Assembly (NCBI GenBank): GCA_021234155.1 | Contig: JAJEKV010000093.1 | Span: 60,001-124,000, forward strand | Direction of reading: 5' to 3' | Source: Isoetes taiwanensis | Lineage: Eukaryota > Streptophyta > Lycopodiopsida > Isoetales > Isoetaceae | DNA length: 64,000 nucleotides | In this document: piece after piece, positions 1 through 12,760 of the stretch | Layout of the letters: each line of letters begins with the position of its first letter | How positions within the stretch are numbered: the first letter of the stretch is position 1 | Position numbers and translations under genes: made by a program | The notes under the pieces: generated by a model | What the model was told of the DNA's origin: nothing | The model's input: the letters and a program-made list of their open reading frames with translations, nothing else | The model's database searches: none

Positions 1-600
1 GCTCCGGTAAAACGAATTTGTACAGTCTATAATTCCAAGGGCACAATGCTTTGTGGAGGCCTGTGAAGAATCCCCTCGAATTTTGATCTGCAAGAGATCC
101 CTTCTTTCTGGAATCGACATTTAGGGCACGTGTAGGGTTTTAGAGTTTACATGTTCTGAGATATCCGGCCATCGCTCTCCCATTTTCGTGTAGAAGATCT
201 GGAGGATTTTAGTTGGCACGGTGGTTGCTCCTTCACTCAAACACAGCTCCGGTAAAACGAATTTGTACAGTCTATATTCCAAGGGCACAATGCTTTGTGG
301 AGGCCTGTGAAGAATCCCCTCGAATTTTGATGCAAGAGATCCCTTCTTTCTGGAATCGACATTTAGGGCACGTGTAGGGTTTTAGAGTTTACATGTTCTG
401 AGATATCCGGCCACGGCTCTCCCATTTTCGTGTAGAAGATCTGGAGGATTTTAGTTGGCACAGTGGTTGTTCCTTCACTCAAACACAGCTCCTGTAAAAC
501 GAAATTGTACAGTCTATAATTCCAAGGGCACAATGCTTTGTGGAGGCCTGTGAAGAATCCCCTCGAATTTTGATCTGCAATAGAACCCTTCTTTCTGGAA
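1..600. repeat. Tandem repeat, ~243-bp unit, about 2.5 copies
   Basis: The stretch starting GCTCCGGTAAAACG at position 1 recurs at 246 and, as GCTCCTGTAAAACG, at 488. The first two units are about 245 and 242 bp and nearly identical; the third breaks off near 600 after TTCTTTCTGGAAT. The window edge may cut a longer array. I see no coding potential. A mobile-element end or a duplicated UTR are both possible. Confidence 0.85.
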
Positions 601-1647
601 TGACTATAATGTACAGGTTGGGAAACTTCTCTTTTCTAAATTAGTACAGACGGTAAGCAGAACTTCTATGAATTTTTATTTTCATCAATTCCTTATATGA
701 TAGATCCATTTATGCAGGCTGAAAGAAGACCCATCAGGCTCTTTTCCTTCCTGTTTTGTGCTTTGTTCAACGAATTTCTGATATCATGGTATGTTGGGGC
801 TCTTAATTGTCATGTCTTTGTGCCTCTGTTGTTATTTCCATGTCATTGCAGCATCTTAAGGGTTGTGGATGACTAAGTTAGGAGAATATGGAAGAGCGAT
901 CTCTTATGAGCTAAAATGGACTCTATTGACAAACATTTAATCTGGGCTTTATTGACAAACATTTAATCTCAAACAATACCTAGCCTGCTCTGCAACCATA
1001 CCTAGCCTGCTCTGCTGATCCATCGACTATATCGGCCTTGCCCTGCATACCAGAAACTTGGTGTTGGTCGTAAATGCAATGCTGGTGTCACATCCAGCAT
1101 CATGCAAAAACAGAGTAAAATATTTCAGGCCATTTTTCCGTATATGGACTTACAAAATATTAGTTAACCTGCTAAATATGTTTATACTGCATATTGAATG
1201 CAAGCATGGATTTATTTTCTATCTTATTGCAAGGAACAATCTTGATTTAGGTAAGAAAAGACTCTATGGCCTTGGAGAAGATCAAGTTTTAATGTTGCCA
1301 TCGACGTAGAATCTGGATGTAGAATCTGGCAGGAAGGTTTTCTGCATAATTTTATGGCCTTGAATGGGGTATCGTAGCAGAGGTTACTGCTTTGCTTTCC
1401 AGAAGCATGTTTACATTTGTTGTACATTCTCTTAAGTTTCACCTGTAGTTTAGCAACGTAAATCCAGCAAATGATATGAAGCAGAGTTGTATCAATGGAT
1501 TTCATGAAGTAAAAATGCATGATGCATCTCATGATTATGACAGCTAAATGTATGGTATGATAATAATTACGAGAAATAGCATTTTCTGAATTGGATAAAG
1601 TATGTTTCGTTTCATAATCTACACATTATTATATAAAATTAAGAAAA
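601..1647. other. Intergenic DNA, no gene supported
   Basis: Only short ORFs without recognisable motifs occur here. A possible plus-strand exon lies at about 719-789, preceded by an ATGCAG acceptor-like site and followed by a GTATGT donor-like site, but its translation matches nothing I know. It may be part of an untranslated transcript. Confidence 0.4.
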
Positions 1648-1648
1648 A

Positions 1649-1676
1649 CTAGTAACTGTGCCCAGCGTTGCTGGGC
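1649..1676 (-). mobile_element. Helitron 3' terminus (minus orientation)
   Basis: Read on the minus strand, a perfect 7-bp-stem hairpin (GCCCAGC, loop AAC, GCTGGGC; plus 1660-1676) is followed 7 nt later by CTAG and then T. A short GC-rich hairpin just before a terminal CTRR, inserted between A and T, is the diagnostic Helitron 3' end. The body would extend to higher coordinates. I could not find its 5' TC end, so element length is unknown. The same terminus occurs at 52872. Confidence 0.65.
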
Positions 1677-1680
1677 ATAC

Positions 1681-2455
1681 GTCAAGAACTTATAAGGGAT
1701 GTTGAAAAGAATAATGAGACGTCCTAACAGATTGGTTTTAACTCAGCATTCCTTTCTTAATCAATAAGAATCTCCAACACTTACTGAAATAATTCTTAAA
1801 GATATAGCGTATTGTAAGGCTCTTTCCTTTTGCTCCATGTTGAAGTAAAGTACCCTCTTTGCACTCAGAAGATCAAGGTAGAGAGATACACTATTGTTGT
1901 TGTTGTTGTCGTTGTTGTGCAGAGCATATCCCTCGTGCATATCACCCCTTGTTTATGCCAAATTATCTTGTTGTCTGAACATGAACCTGTCCCTAATACC
2001 GTAGCCAATGGTATTTGGACCCCTGCCAAGTTTTTGATTCACGACACACATGCATGCACACATAAACATAATAACGTTACTAATAAACCAAGCCCAGCAT
2101 TATTAAGTACGTAAGCATGAAATTATAGGCATAAGTGTGAGTGTGCTCGATAATCATGGAATTATGAGCATAAGCTGAAAACCTGTAAATGATAAGCCAA
2201 CAATGTTATCAAGGTTCAATTAGTTATCTACTTCTATGCCTCTATTTTAGAACCCAATTATTCTTTAAAAGAACCTTCTTATCTAGCCAGCAATGGTCCT
2301 CAACCAAAAGTATCATAGACAATAGCAACATTCTGTTGTGCTTAAGTCCCAACCGTACTATTATAGTGATGTTACTATTTTCGTCTATTTGAGTCTATTT
2401 GGCAACTTACAATCATGCCTTGGGTTAACATGAGAATGTAGCATAAGAGCAGGTG
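1681..2455. other. Probable Helitron body or intergenic DNA, non-coding
   Basis: AT-rich DNA following the Helitron terminus. It holds a short (TTG)n microsatellite near 1890-1918 and no ORF with recognisable content. Confidence 0.35.
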
Positions 2456-3330
2456 TTTTTTTTTTTTTTTTTTTGAAGGACGACAAACTGTTATTCAATA
2501 TTCCAGAAGAAGTACACACATAGATGTAGAGACAGAAATGAGTCTGAAATGAATTTCAGAACATAAACATCAACCTGGTGTACCAATCAAATCATCAATT
2601 GCTTTCCAAAAACCATAATTCTACAGAAATTGCTTCACATGTCTTTAAAATCTCAGCAGACAAAGATAATCCACTGAGTGCAGCCACTTGTCTATGCATA
2701 AGATAAGATACCCAAATATTCCTCAAACATTTTTTCTCAGGAGCAAGCTGAGAACATAGGTATGCCTTCACCAATCTGTCTTGCGCCTCGTGAAGAAGTT
2801 GGTCGATACTAATTGATAAGCCTTTGAAGATACACATTTGCCTTCTTTTCCAAATAGACCACAACAACCAGCCTGAAGCTAAGTGGAAAGCCTGTTGCTT
2901 CAAGCTGTTCCAAGTGGAAGGATAAATGGCGAGAAGCCAAGACCCCATGGAAGAGAGATAGTAACCATGACCAAACTGGCTGAACTCGATACTCTCAACT
3001 TGCCGCTTACACAGTGGACAGAGTTCTGAAATGCGGGGATAAAACTTATGAACCAGCACATTAACCCGCAGACATCTGTGAAGGAGTTGCCACCATAAGG
3101 TAGAAACTTTGGAATGCAGCAATTTATTCCAGACCCAGGACCACATACGCTTCCACTGAGGAGGGGGAATGCGGAGCTGCCAACTGGTCCGAGGGGGGAC
3201 AATGTCAACATCAACCAGCTTTTGATATAATAAATGCACAAGACATTGTGCATTAACAATTTGGGGACCAGTTGGCCAACTAAAAAATCTCAAAAGACCT
3301 TTTATAACCTCCAGCTTGTTCCAACTCATC
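2456..3330 (-). mobile_element. L1-type LINE 3' end: RVT zinc-binding region and poly-A tail
   Basis: On the minus strand an open frame (3329 to 2595, 244 codons) encodes the C-terminal region of plant L1-type retrotransposons: a WSWVWN-type stretch, WWQLLHRCLRVN, then CPLCKRQVES, matching the zinc-binding reverse-transcriptase-associated domain. A 19-base T run at 2456-2474 is the poly-A tail read from the other strand. The element is cut at its 5' side near 3320, inside another gene fragment. It may be the missing 3' part of the LINE at 6.2-8.25 kb, separated by later insertions, or an independent truncated copy. Confidence 0.8.
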
Positions 3331-4935
3331 TAGCTTGATAGATGCATCAATGTGAGTCATCTCTCCCAAGTACTTGCTTACTTGAAAGTTTCTATAAGAA
3401 CGACATGACCATACCTTTGATAATTTAGGCAACAAAACATTTTTCACACCCATCTTTGACATGCACGACTTCAATGCCTTGAATAACTGAACATAAGCTC
3501 TTTTGCTCACTCCGGCATCATGACAAAGGGACTGAAAGTCATCAACTCTTGCTTCTTTACTTATTTCGTCAATAACATGTTCGGATAGTGCTTGCCTCAT
3601 TAACTTAGTCCCTGCATAAGCATGAATATAATTTAGAGTGGAGGTATAGATCTTCATCATGCTTGCTATTACTGGAGCTGCATATTAACTAATTTGACAC
3701 AAGAGGCAAACCAATGCAAAGTTATTATAACACATTAACTATGGGCTGAGATGGATTGGACATTCGACAAATAGATAAAACAAATCTAAAAACAGAGACA
3801 AGCCACTAAAAGAATCAAAATATTTGCTGCTATGGAACAACAACGGACCAAAAGAATACAAAGCAGTAAGATGAAATGGATTTCAATACCTGGAAGATGG
3901 AGCACCTTCAAAATATCTTCTTTTATGGCAATTTTCTTGATCAACTCAGCCAAATGACCATCCTTTCGTTCATTTTTGTAGCCAAATGATGGATCTATCA
4001 ATGTCTTGATGGCAGCCACTCTCCTCTTTGATCCACCACCTCTAGGAGCCAATGTATGGATTGGCTTTATGTTTCTTTTCCTCTCTCTCAAACCAAGTGG
4101 AGTGACTTTTAAGCGCTTAATCTTTAGTTTAAGTTTCTCATTTTCCTCCATCGTCCGTTTATATCTCACCTTCTCTTCTTCCAAACAACCTTCCAGTTTT
4201 GCTTTTGCACTCTCGCTTGCAAACACTTGCTTTTGCAAGCTGTTACAAGAATAATGTAATGAAGTATTATGATTGGCAATGTTATGCATGTCATAACTAA
4301 GTTTACTGATGCTAGCTTGAAGCTGAAAGTTACATGTTTGGAGTTTCTGCATAGCAGCTCTAATACCATCATCGGTAGATCCACTTGCTAAGTTTTGGAA
4401 ATATCCAAGTAAGCCTTGATGCCCCATGCCTATAAATTTGAACAAGGCTGTGGGAGAATCAAATACAGGCTGAATTTGATTTAAAGGATCTCTTGGATAT
4501 AAATCTCCATGTGTCCATAAATCAATATTGCATGCTCCTGCTGATCTTAAAGAATCTTCATCATAATTTATCTTAGGCCCTATCTTTCTTTTAAGAGGCA
4601 TGAAATTTTGTGGTACCTCCACCCGAAATTGGCAAACCTTCCTCCTTGGATTTATGTTTTCTACAAATAAACAGTAGGCATTCTTAGATATGAATAGGAT
4701 TTGCAAATTTATGGAGTTGCAAATTAACATACCTTTATCATCCATCCTCGAACTCCTTAGAAATTTGTAGCTTTGTAGCTCCAAAAGAATGTAAGAAGGA
4801 CCTGCCGAAAATACTTGGACCTACCAGAAGCTTGCAGAGCTCTCTGGAAATGATCCGGATTTGCCTCCAATATAAGAGACATCCAAGAATTGAGCAATTC
4901 CGGCCTACAAATTTGAGGGAAAAAACGACCAACAT
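3316..4935 (-). pseudogene. Unrecognised spliced coiled-coil gene fragment, 3' end replaced by LINE
   Basis: I do not recognise the protein by name. The main exon (4660 to 3890) opens after a TTTGTAG acceptor and closes at a CCAG/GTATTG donor. It encodes a charged product with a long heptad-like coiled coil (motifs EKLKLKIKRLK, KLEGCLEEEKV) and a basic RERKRNIK patch. A downstream exon beginning near 3677 encodes LCHDAGVSKRAYVQLFKALK, a motif I associate with transposon-like proteins in non-seed plants (from memory, not checked). The frame then runs into the L1 tail at about 3320, so the C-terminus is missing. A first exon may lie at 4735-4930. Either a host gene interrupted by a LINE or an accessory gene of a DNA transposon. 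Confidence 0.5.
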
Positions 4936-5204
4936 TTAAACGACTAGTTGGTAATGGCGCGAGGAGGAGGAAGAACTAAGGTTTTGAATTCCGTTGGTTT
5001 TTTTTTTTTTTGCTATGGCTACACCAACAACAAACCAATGAAAATTAACGAATCCACGTGCGTTGAAAAAGACAAAAAAGGGCACGGGAATAAGACAAAC
5101 ATTTAACGACCCTATCCAACAAGAAACTAAGTTCGGGCTGCCCGACTTTCCCCCCCCTTGGCTTACGTGGAAGTTTTTGTTAGAAGGGCCTTTTCTTAGT
5201 ACGA
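4936..5204. other. Spacer without supported gene
   Basis: Contains a poly-T run near 4999-5011 and no recognisable coding content. The poly-T could be a worn retroposon tail. Confidence 0.3.
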
Positions 5205-6155
5205 GCACTAGGGGTGAAGTCCACAGTCCCATATCAAATTCTACTGCAGGAGACAGGATTCTTGCCTCTTCAGAGGGCGGCCCTTGATCGCCACATTATC
5301 TATTTTCAGAAGGTGGTCAATATGGACGATGCTCGTCTGCCTAAACTAGCTTATATCATGGCAATGGGGCCGCGGCGCCCTCAAGGTTTCTTTGGAGGGA
5401 AAAAGAGAGCTCAATGGTTGGCTAGATGGAATGTGCGAGAGCACGAGGTGCATACATGTGCAAGCAGAGGGGCGGTCGCCATAGCTTGAGGCAATATCTT
5501 GGCGCTTGCTTCCTCGGCAAGCTTTGGGATGCCAATGCCCTTGAACATGTCAAGGCGGCACACTATCGGCACCACATAAATCCCACATTGGAGCGAGGCC
5601 CGCAATGCTACTGCGTACCCACTTGCCCATGAAAAGCGCGAGACTCATTGCCTCCATTCGCGCACGGGGCACATCATCTTGAATTGAGGCAGGCAGATGG
5701 ATTGGTGAGCCACGCCGGGGCGGGGCTCTGTCAATCTTTGCCAAATGGGAGTCATTGAGGATGAATCTCATACCCTTCAAAATTGCCCGGCATATGATCA
5801 AATTCGGACGCTATCTTTGAGTTGGTCGGGCCTGGCCGGCCGTTACATGTGACATTGAGCCGCGGCATCCAAATGCGGATCTTTGGGATCATACCTAACC
5901 AGGAGGTTATGGACATGCGAGATCAGCTATGTCCTCGGGCACACACTTGACATGTATATATACATTGATGTATACTTGTACAGTTTGACAGCATTCTTAT
6001 TACTGCCACGGTTTTTCCCTCGAAAACCATTCGGGGCGGGGGTTTTTTAACCCGGACAGTAATAAGTTTGTTGCGCTCCTTGTGGGTCCCATAGGCCGAT
6101 TGGCCTCAGTGGACGATAAAAAATCATTCTTATTCTTATTCTTATTCTAACCCCA
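5205..6155 (+). mobile_element. LINE 3' remnant with (TTATTC)n tail
   Basis: Translation in shifting frames gives PYQILLQETGFLPLQRAAL and VNMDDARLP. It then gives the C-terminal signature GVIEDESHTLQNCPAYDQIR near 5750-5810, typical of the Cys/His-rich end of this LINE family (compare 37.4-37.7 kb and 41.8-42.1 kb). Several stops and frame changes make it dead. A 3' UTR with GGGGCGGGGGTTTTTT is followed by a TTATTC microsatellite at about 6127-6153, the expected tail. It is 5'-truncated and lies opposite in orientation to the flanking L1 pieces. Confidence 0.7.
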
Positions 6156-6199
6156 AAAAATCCCTAATGATAACAATACTATTAGAGACTAAAATAAAT

Positions 6200-8251
6200 G
6201 AATTAACTCTCAAACTTATTATTTATTGTAGCATTTATGCAAGTTCCCAGTACCCAGTGTTGGGTACTTTTCTGGGTAGTTTCGCACTCCCTAAAAAGTA
6301 CTTTAGATGGTACACCCTAGCATGCTTTCACCCTATCATAAACTTAGTCTGAAAAGCATTCCAAGTCAACAAGTATCTTGCCTCATACCAAGCACCAACT
6401 GTGAGAATACCAGCACGCCTCCAACGCTGCTGAGTCAATGGATGTACAGTAGCACACAGAGGCATGTGATTATCCAGAGGAATCCACCAACATAGAGAAC
6501 CTGCCTATGGACATACACCTGGATTAATCTTAAATAGCACACGAACTGTCTCCCAAGAATCAAGCAGTCCCTTTAAGAAGGGGAAAGCATTCGGATATAA
6601 ACGAAGCTGATAAAAGAGACACCAAGGAAGAACCGCCCTAAGTGCCGGTTTTCCAAAAGGAATACACTGCCCAAGTGCTTGCGCAACCAATCTCATTCCA
6701 GGCAAATGTATCATACCCACCAAGTAGCAACAGATGAACTTAGATATCATAATTTTACTCTGTAAATGAAAGTCAATCATACCTAGACCTCCAGCAAATT
6801 TTGGTTTGATACATGTGGACCAAGCGACCTTCACAACTACACCTGTCTCAGTACCTGCCCAAATGAAGTTAGGACAATTGCGACAACCTCTTGAAACTTT
6901 GTTAGGGGACATCCTTGTCGAACTCCTCTACCAACAGGAAACACAACCGATTGTTCTCCCTGAAAAAGCACAGTAGACCGAGCAGAAAGATGGAGCTTCA
7001 TAACATCTCTAGTAAACAACTCTCCAAATCCCAATGTCAGAAGGCACTTTTGTAGGAAATTCCAATCTATACTATCATAGGCTTTAGCAAAATCCAATTT
7101 GAGATATACAATGTGCTGACCCTTAAGATGCGCCCAATACATCCCCCCATAAGCGGCAGCCACATTATCAAGAATACAGTAGGTAAAAATCCTGATTGTG
7201 TGAAAGAGATAGACTCTGCTAAGATATCCCTCACCTTCTCTGCCAAGGCCTTAGCAAAGATCTTGTACACCGTAGATAACAAAGTTATAGGGCGCCAATC
7301 CGAGATAGTTTTAGGCTCTTTGCACTTAGGAATAAGGGAAATGCATCCAGTGTTGATGATCTTATCTAAGCTCCTGAACCGGCGAAACTCAGAGAAAGCA
7401 TTGAAGACGTCATCACCAAGTCAATTCCAATAAGCTTGGAAAAACTCTGCAGGAAAACCATCCAAGCCTGGGCACTTCTTCCTCTTTAAAGAGTCTACAA
7501 CAGAATGCAAATCATCGACAGTAATAGTTGATTCCAACTGAACACGCTGTTGTGGGGAAATAATAGGATGGATCTTAGATAAAACTCTTGGAAGGGCAGA
7601 GACTGATCAGCAAAAAAAGCAGAGAAATGATAAAAAAGAAACTGCTTTAACTGTGCAGCATCAAAAATTTCAGAGCCATCAGGTAGAAGTTGCGAAGATA
7701 TCCATGGAGCTTGACACACGTCTTCTCCTTGCTGCCTTAAAGAAGAAGTGAGAGCACCTATCTCCCAATTTAAACCAATCCAAACTGGCCTTAACGCGAG
7801 CTTGAGTTGCCTGTATTGACTCAATATTTCTTATTTCTGCCAATAACTCTTTCTCTCGAATACCTGATGAAGGGGGTTGTGAACGACACATTTGAAGCTC
7901 CATATACAAAGCTAGTAACCGGCCTCTAGCTGCCTGCACCTTCCTACGTCCCCACTGCTTAACAAAGGATTTAACTGCTGCCAAAGCGTCAACAACCCCA
8001 GACATACCTCGAAGACGAGAAAATGTAGAGGACCAGGCATGTCTGCAGCCATTAGTAAACTCTGGGTCTGATAAATATCGAGTGTTAAGCTTGAAATAGG
8101 TTCTTGTAGCTCGTCTACGCACTGGCGCTATGATCGAAAGCCATTGTGGATTGTGATCAGATATGGAACTATCCAACATATTTGTTCTTTGCAAGTTACC
8201 CAGTAAGCCAGCAGCTATTACATTATAATAACCCATGATCATGTCGAGCAT
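6200..8251 (-). mobile_element. L1-type LINE body: endonuclease end, reverse transcriptase, connection region (degenerate)
   Basis: Reading 8251 downward: SISDHNPQWLSI is the SDHxP end of the AP-endonuclease. Next comes the linker ending ARVKASLDWFKLGDRCSHFF (about 7760-7830). Reverse-transcriptase pieces follow: LAESISFTQSGFLP, LKLDFAKAYDSIDW and GRGVRQGCPL at about 6930-7220. Then come NFIWAG and KFAGGLGMIDFHLQSKIM, typical of the region after RT. The frame changes several times, and the second catalytic block (YADD) is not seen, consistent with a deletion near 6900. It is 5'-truncated. The part above 8093 is duplicated at 15967 as part of the large tandem duplication. Confidence 0.8.
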
Positions 8252-8259
8252 AAGCTCTA

Positions 8260-9300
8260 TTTATTTTTTCTTTAAATCTAACAATAGACTATTGATTCAA
8301 GAAAATTCTAACATGTAAATTCAACCATGGGACATCAACTAACTATAATATAGAATTCCATCATCTAAGGGCAACATGCCTTCAAATATATGCTTCAATT
8401 CCTAAAGCCAAATGCTTCAATTTTTAAAGGCAAGTGTTCAAAGTTCTATACTGTCAAGATGAACGATAGAACTATTGCTAACTTGTTTGTATTTTATTGC
8501 TGATCAATCAACGGTCTTATTAATATTCATCTACATTTGTGGTAACAAAGATTGGTTCTATATTGCTCTACATTATAGAGCAACTGCTATACTATGTCCA
8601 TAGACATCCATGGCCCTTCTCAACTTGTTGTCTTGCTATGCTTAGCTTGTGACAAAAAAGCCTATTTATATTGAGTAGCTTTGACGGTACACAACTTAAT
8701 TATGGTCTTACAATGAGGCATCAAGAATTCCCACCTTGAACAACACACATAACCATATGGTCTTACAATGGGGCATAAAAAATTCCCACCTTAAAGAACA
8801 CAAATAATTACAACGGATTTCAGTGCGTTACCAACGATCTTGTATTTCAGTATAAGCATATTTCACATCTTTTCACTCTATTTTTTAGAAAGAGGAGTTG
8901 TCATAAATCTCGCTCCAAGCTCTTACAATTCCTACATACTATAACAGAAAAAAATTATTTCAGAAAGCATTGCCTAAATAGGAAAATGTTATTATCAACA
9001 TGACGAAACAACAATGATGCTGACTATATGCAGATAAACTGTCAATGTATCGTAGAATTTAAAAGAGTAATATACGCCCTGTGCACATGCTGGAAAACAC
9101 ATTGTGCATAGACTTTGATTGCATGCAATTTCAAGAAAGATAAAGGAAGGATTACCCTGAACCACCAAATGTATAGTGTGACGGTCCTTCGCTCGATACC
9201 GATCGTTACTGAGTTACTTCCCACGAAGCTCAAGATCCCACAGGTGCAGAACCTACAAGTCACAACAACCCCAATTCTGGGTCTATAGTAGGGAACAACA
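8260..9300. other. Non-coding spacer inside duplication unit 1
   Basis: AT-rich DNA without a supported gene. It contains a local doublet of TATGGTCTTACAATGRGGCAT at about 8701 and 8757. The same sequence occurs in unit 2 from about 16130. Confidence 0.5.
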
Positions 9301-9309
9301 GTAAAAAAA

Positions 9310-10090
9310 CATGTCGTTGTTCAAAAAAATCTACATGTAGTCATGTGGAGGTGTAGTTTATTAGGGAGACAATGTAGTTTTCTTTAAGGGGCTATAGTTT
9401 TTATTTTTAGGAGGTGTAGTCTTCTTTTGAGGTGTAGTTTTTTTAAAGGAAAGTGTAGTTTTTTTTTAGGAGGTGTTGTTTTTAAGAAGATGTTGTTTTT
9501 TGAGGCGTGGTTTATAACTAGGTGTAGTTTTTAAGTAGCTATTTTTTAAAGAAGTCTAGTTTTTTAAGGTGTGGTTTATAAGCAGACGTAGTTTTTAAGT
9601 AGCTGTTTTTTATGGAAGTATGGTTTTCTTAAATGGTGGGAATTTTTAAGTTGAGGTGTAGTTTATAAGTACGTATAGTTTTTAAGTAGCTGTTTTTGAA
9701 AGAAGTATAGTTTTTTGATGTGTGGTTTATAAGTTGGTGTAGTTTTTAAGTGGTTGTTTTTTAATAAAGTATGATTTTCTGAAGTGGTGTAGTTTATAAC
9801 TAGGTGTAGATTTTAAGAAGCTATTTTTTCAGGAAGTATGGTTTTTTTGAGGTGTGATTTATATAACTAGTGTAGTTTTTAAGTATCTGTTTTTTAATAA
9901 AGTATAGTTTTTTAAGGTGTAGTTTTTAAGTGGTTGTTTTTTTAAGGAAGTATGGCTTTTTGAAGTGGTGTGGTTTATAATTACGTGTAGTTTTTAAGTA
10001 GTTATTTCTTAAGAAAGTATAGTTTTTTGAGGTGTGATTTATAACTAAGTGTAGCTTGTAAGTAGCTGTTTTTTTTAAGGAAGTATGGCT
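9310..10090. repeat. Degenerate GTGTAGTTTTTAAG minisatellite (unit 1)
   Basis: Variants of GGTGTAGTTTTTAAGTAGCT, GAAGTATGGTTTTTTGAGG and GGTTTATAACTAGGTGTAG alternate for about 780 bp, giving an irregular unit of roughly 60-75 bp. The strand is strongly T/G-rich. No coding content. Confidence 0.8.
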
Positions 10091-10098
10091 TTTTTGAG

Positions 10099-11527
10099 GC
10101 TCGACCATGCCAAGGTAGCTCAAACATGCCACATGGGCTCCAACATGCCACCTGGGCTCCAACATGCCAAGGTGGCTCCAACATGCCACGTGGGCTCCAA
10201 CATGCCACCTCGGCTCCAACATGCCAAGGTGGCTCAAACATGCCACTTAGGCTCCAAAATGCCACACGGGCTCCAACATGACTGCTAGGCTCCAACATGC
10301 CAAGGTGGTGCAAACATGACACGTGGGCTCCACTATGTCACCTAGGTTCCAACATGCCAAGGTGGCTCAAACATGCCACGTGGGCTCCAACATGCCACCT
10401 AAGCTCAAACATGCCAAGGTGGCTCCAACATGCCACCTAGGCTCCAAAATGCCATGCGTGCTCCAACATGCCACCTAGGCTCCAACATGCCAAGGTGCCT
10501 CAAACATGCCATGTGGGCTCCAACATGCCAAGGTGGCTCAAATATGACACTTGTCGTCAACATGCCAAAATTGGCTCAAACATGCCACATAGGCTCCAAC
10601 ATGCCAAGGTGGCTCAAACATGCCACGTGGGCTTCAACATGCCACATGGGCTCCAACACACGTCCTAATCTCAAACATGCCAAGGTGGCTCAAACATGCC
10701 ATGCGGGATCCAACATGCCACCTAGGTTCCATCATGACAAGGTGGCTCGAACATGCCACGGTGGCTCAAACATGTCATGTGGGCTCCAACATGCCACCTC
10801 GACTCCAAGATGCCAAGGTGGCTCAAACATGCCACCCAGGCTCCGAAATGCCTCGCAAACTCCAACATGCCACGCGGCTCTAACAAGCCACGTGGGCTCC
10901 AACATGCCAATGCAACGCAAACATGCCACATGGTCTCCAACATGCCACCTAGGCTCCAACATGCAACCTAGTCTCAAACATGCTGAGGTGGCTCAAACAT
11001 GCCACGTAGGCTCCAACATGGCTCAAACATGCCAAGGTGGCTCAAACATGTTATGTGGGCTCCAACATGCCACCTCGGCTCCAACATGCCAAGGTGGCTC
11101 AAACATGCTAACATGGCTCAAACATGCCAAGGTGGCTCAAACATGATATGTGGGCTCCAACATGCCACCTCGGCTCCAACATGCCAAGGTGGCTCAAACA
11201 TGCCACCAAGGCTCAAACTTGCCAAGGTGGCTCAAACATGCCACCTAGGCTCCAATATGCCACCTAGGCTTAAACATGCCAAGGTGGCTCAAACATGCCA
11301 CACAGGCTCCAACATGTCATGCAGGCTCTAACATGCCACGTGGGCTCTAATATGTCAAGGTGGCACAAACATGCCACGTGGGCTCCAATATGAGACCTTG
11401 TCTCAAACATGCCAAGGTGGGTCAAACATGCCACGTGGGCTCCAACATGCCAAGGTGGCTGAAACATGCCACATGGGCTCCAACATGCCACCTCGGCTCC
11501 AACATGCCAAGGTGGCTCAAATATGCT
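10099..11527. repeat. 19-bp minisatellite array A (unit 1)
   Basis: About 1.4 kb of a 19-bp unit with three main versions: AACATGCCACCTAGGCTCC, AACATGCCAAGGTGGCTCA and AACATGCCACGTGGGCTCC, usually in a rotating order that gives a ~57-bp higher-order period. The third version carries the G-box core CACGTG and the first the palindrome CCTAGG. Because 19 bp is not a multiple of three and the unit lacks stops in most frames, the array produces long open frames on both strands. I regard these as artefacts. Confidence 0.92.
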
Positions 11528-12145
11528 TCCCCTCCTAGAGCTCGATTTTCCTATCCATCCATTGAATCTTCCTTTCAAGGACCAAGCTTCGAGCAGATTC
11601 AAAAAAATTCAAGATTAGTCCAGGAGAACTTATCAAACCACGAAGCGTCCTGAAGGCGACCGTGTAGAAACCCAAGTGTTTTGTCGCTCAAGCAGTAGGA
11701 AGGCTCCAGAATGGAGATTCGACTTCATTATCTCGTCTGGAATGGCGAAATTACCCTAAGAGCCAAGTTACATGGCCATTTTTTACGACGAGAGAGACAC
11801 GAACGCGCGACATGGCATTATTCCGCAACCACCTCCTAGGCCAATTGGCTATGAATGTATTGGACATGAGATACTTTGGCGCTTCTTGGAGAAGGGGTAG
11901 TCTTTTGCCCACAAAACTTGATCCCTCAGGGTAAAGTCAACGTTCTGAGCCCATAGGCAGAGCCAGTTCACAGTTCTGAAGTGGAAGATTTGCCCTCTGT
12001 GGCCAGGGGCCTTCGGGAGAGGATCTTCAGGGCAAACTGCTTCCAAAAGGTTTTAAAGGTCTGTCATCTGACGTCAACACCCTCCCTCTACGTGATGACA
12101 TTGTGCAAGATCCTAGTCGAATCTGACTAGAATATGGCCTCCAAA

Positions 12146-12760
12146 ATGTAAACCCTGTGTGTTGCTAGATTATTGAAGGGTTTACGTTATGGAGGTCGAG
12201 TTTCGGTTGGTTGTATTTAGGACATGGTCTAGAAGCAGTTGAAAACACGAAGCAATAGGAACTGATGGGATTTGGATTTATCCTTCTTCTAGTGTGGCAA
12301 TTAGCAGTCAAGAGCGTCTTTTGCAGTAGCAAGATTATTTGGGATCATTCGGGATGGCAGATAGATCCAAACTTTGTTATTTCAGTTGCCATAGCTCGGC
12401 ATGCATGTCTAGAAATGGTGCACCTAGTTATCTATAAAAACAACCACGAAATGTAAACCCTGTGTATTGCTAGGTTATTGTAGGATTTACATTATGGAAG
12501 TCGAGTTTGGGTCATTTGCACTTGAGACATGGTCGAGAAGTTGCAGTTGAAAACGCAAAGCAATAGGAACTGACGGACATGGGTTTGGATCTATTTTCCT
12601 TCCACTGTGGCAATTAGAAGTCAAGAGCTAATTGTATACAGATTGTCTTGAATAGCAGTGCTCAAAAGAGTTGGAATTATTGACCTTGTCATAAATTCTA
12701 ATGCATCCTGAAAACTCTAATCATATGGCTTGTCTTTCTCTCCCATGCCCACCGAATCAT
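12146..12760. repeat. Imperfect 305-bp tandem doublet (unit 1)
   Basis: ATGTAAACCCTGTGTGTTGC at 12146 recurs as ATGTAAACCCTGTGTATTGC at 12451. The following sequence is similar for most of the unit (GCAATAGGAACTGA and GTGGCAATTAG in both). The same doublet occurs in unit 2 at about 20521 and 20826. The flanking 11530-12145 and 12760-13337 are non-coding as far as I can see. Confidence 0.75.

Noticed and set aside
10430-11146. 238-codon open frame and many similar frames on both strands in the 19-bp arrays
   Set aside because: The repeat unit lacks stops in several frames, so long frames arise mechanically in all orientations. No protein family has this text, and the frames shift with repeat-number changes between the two units.
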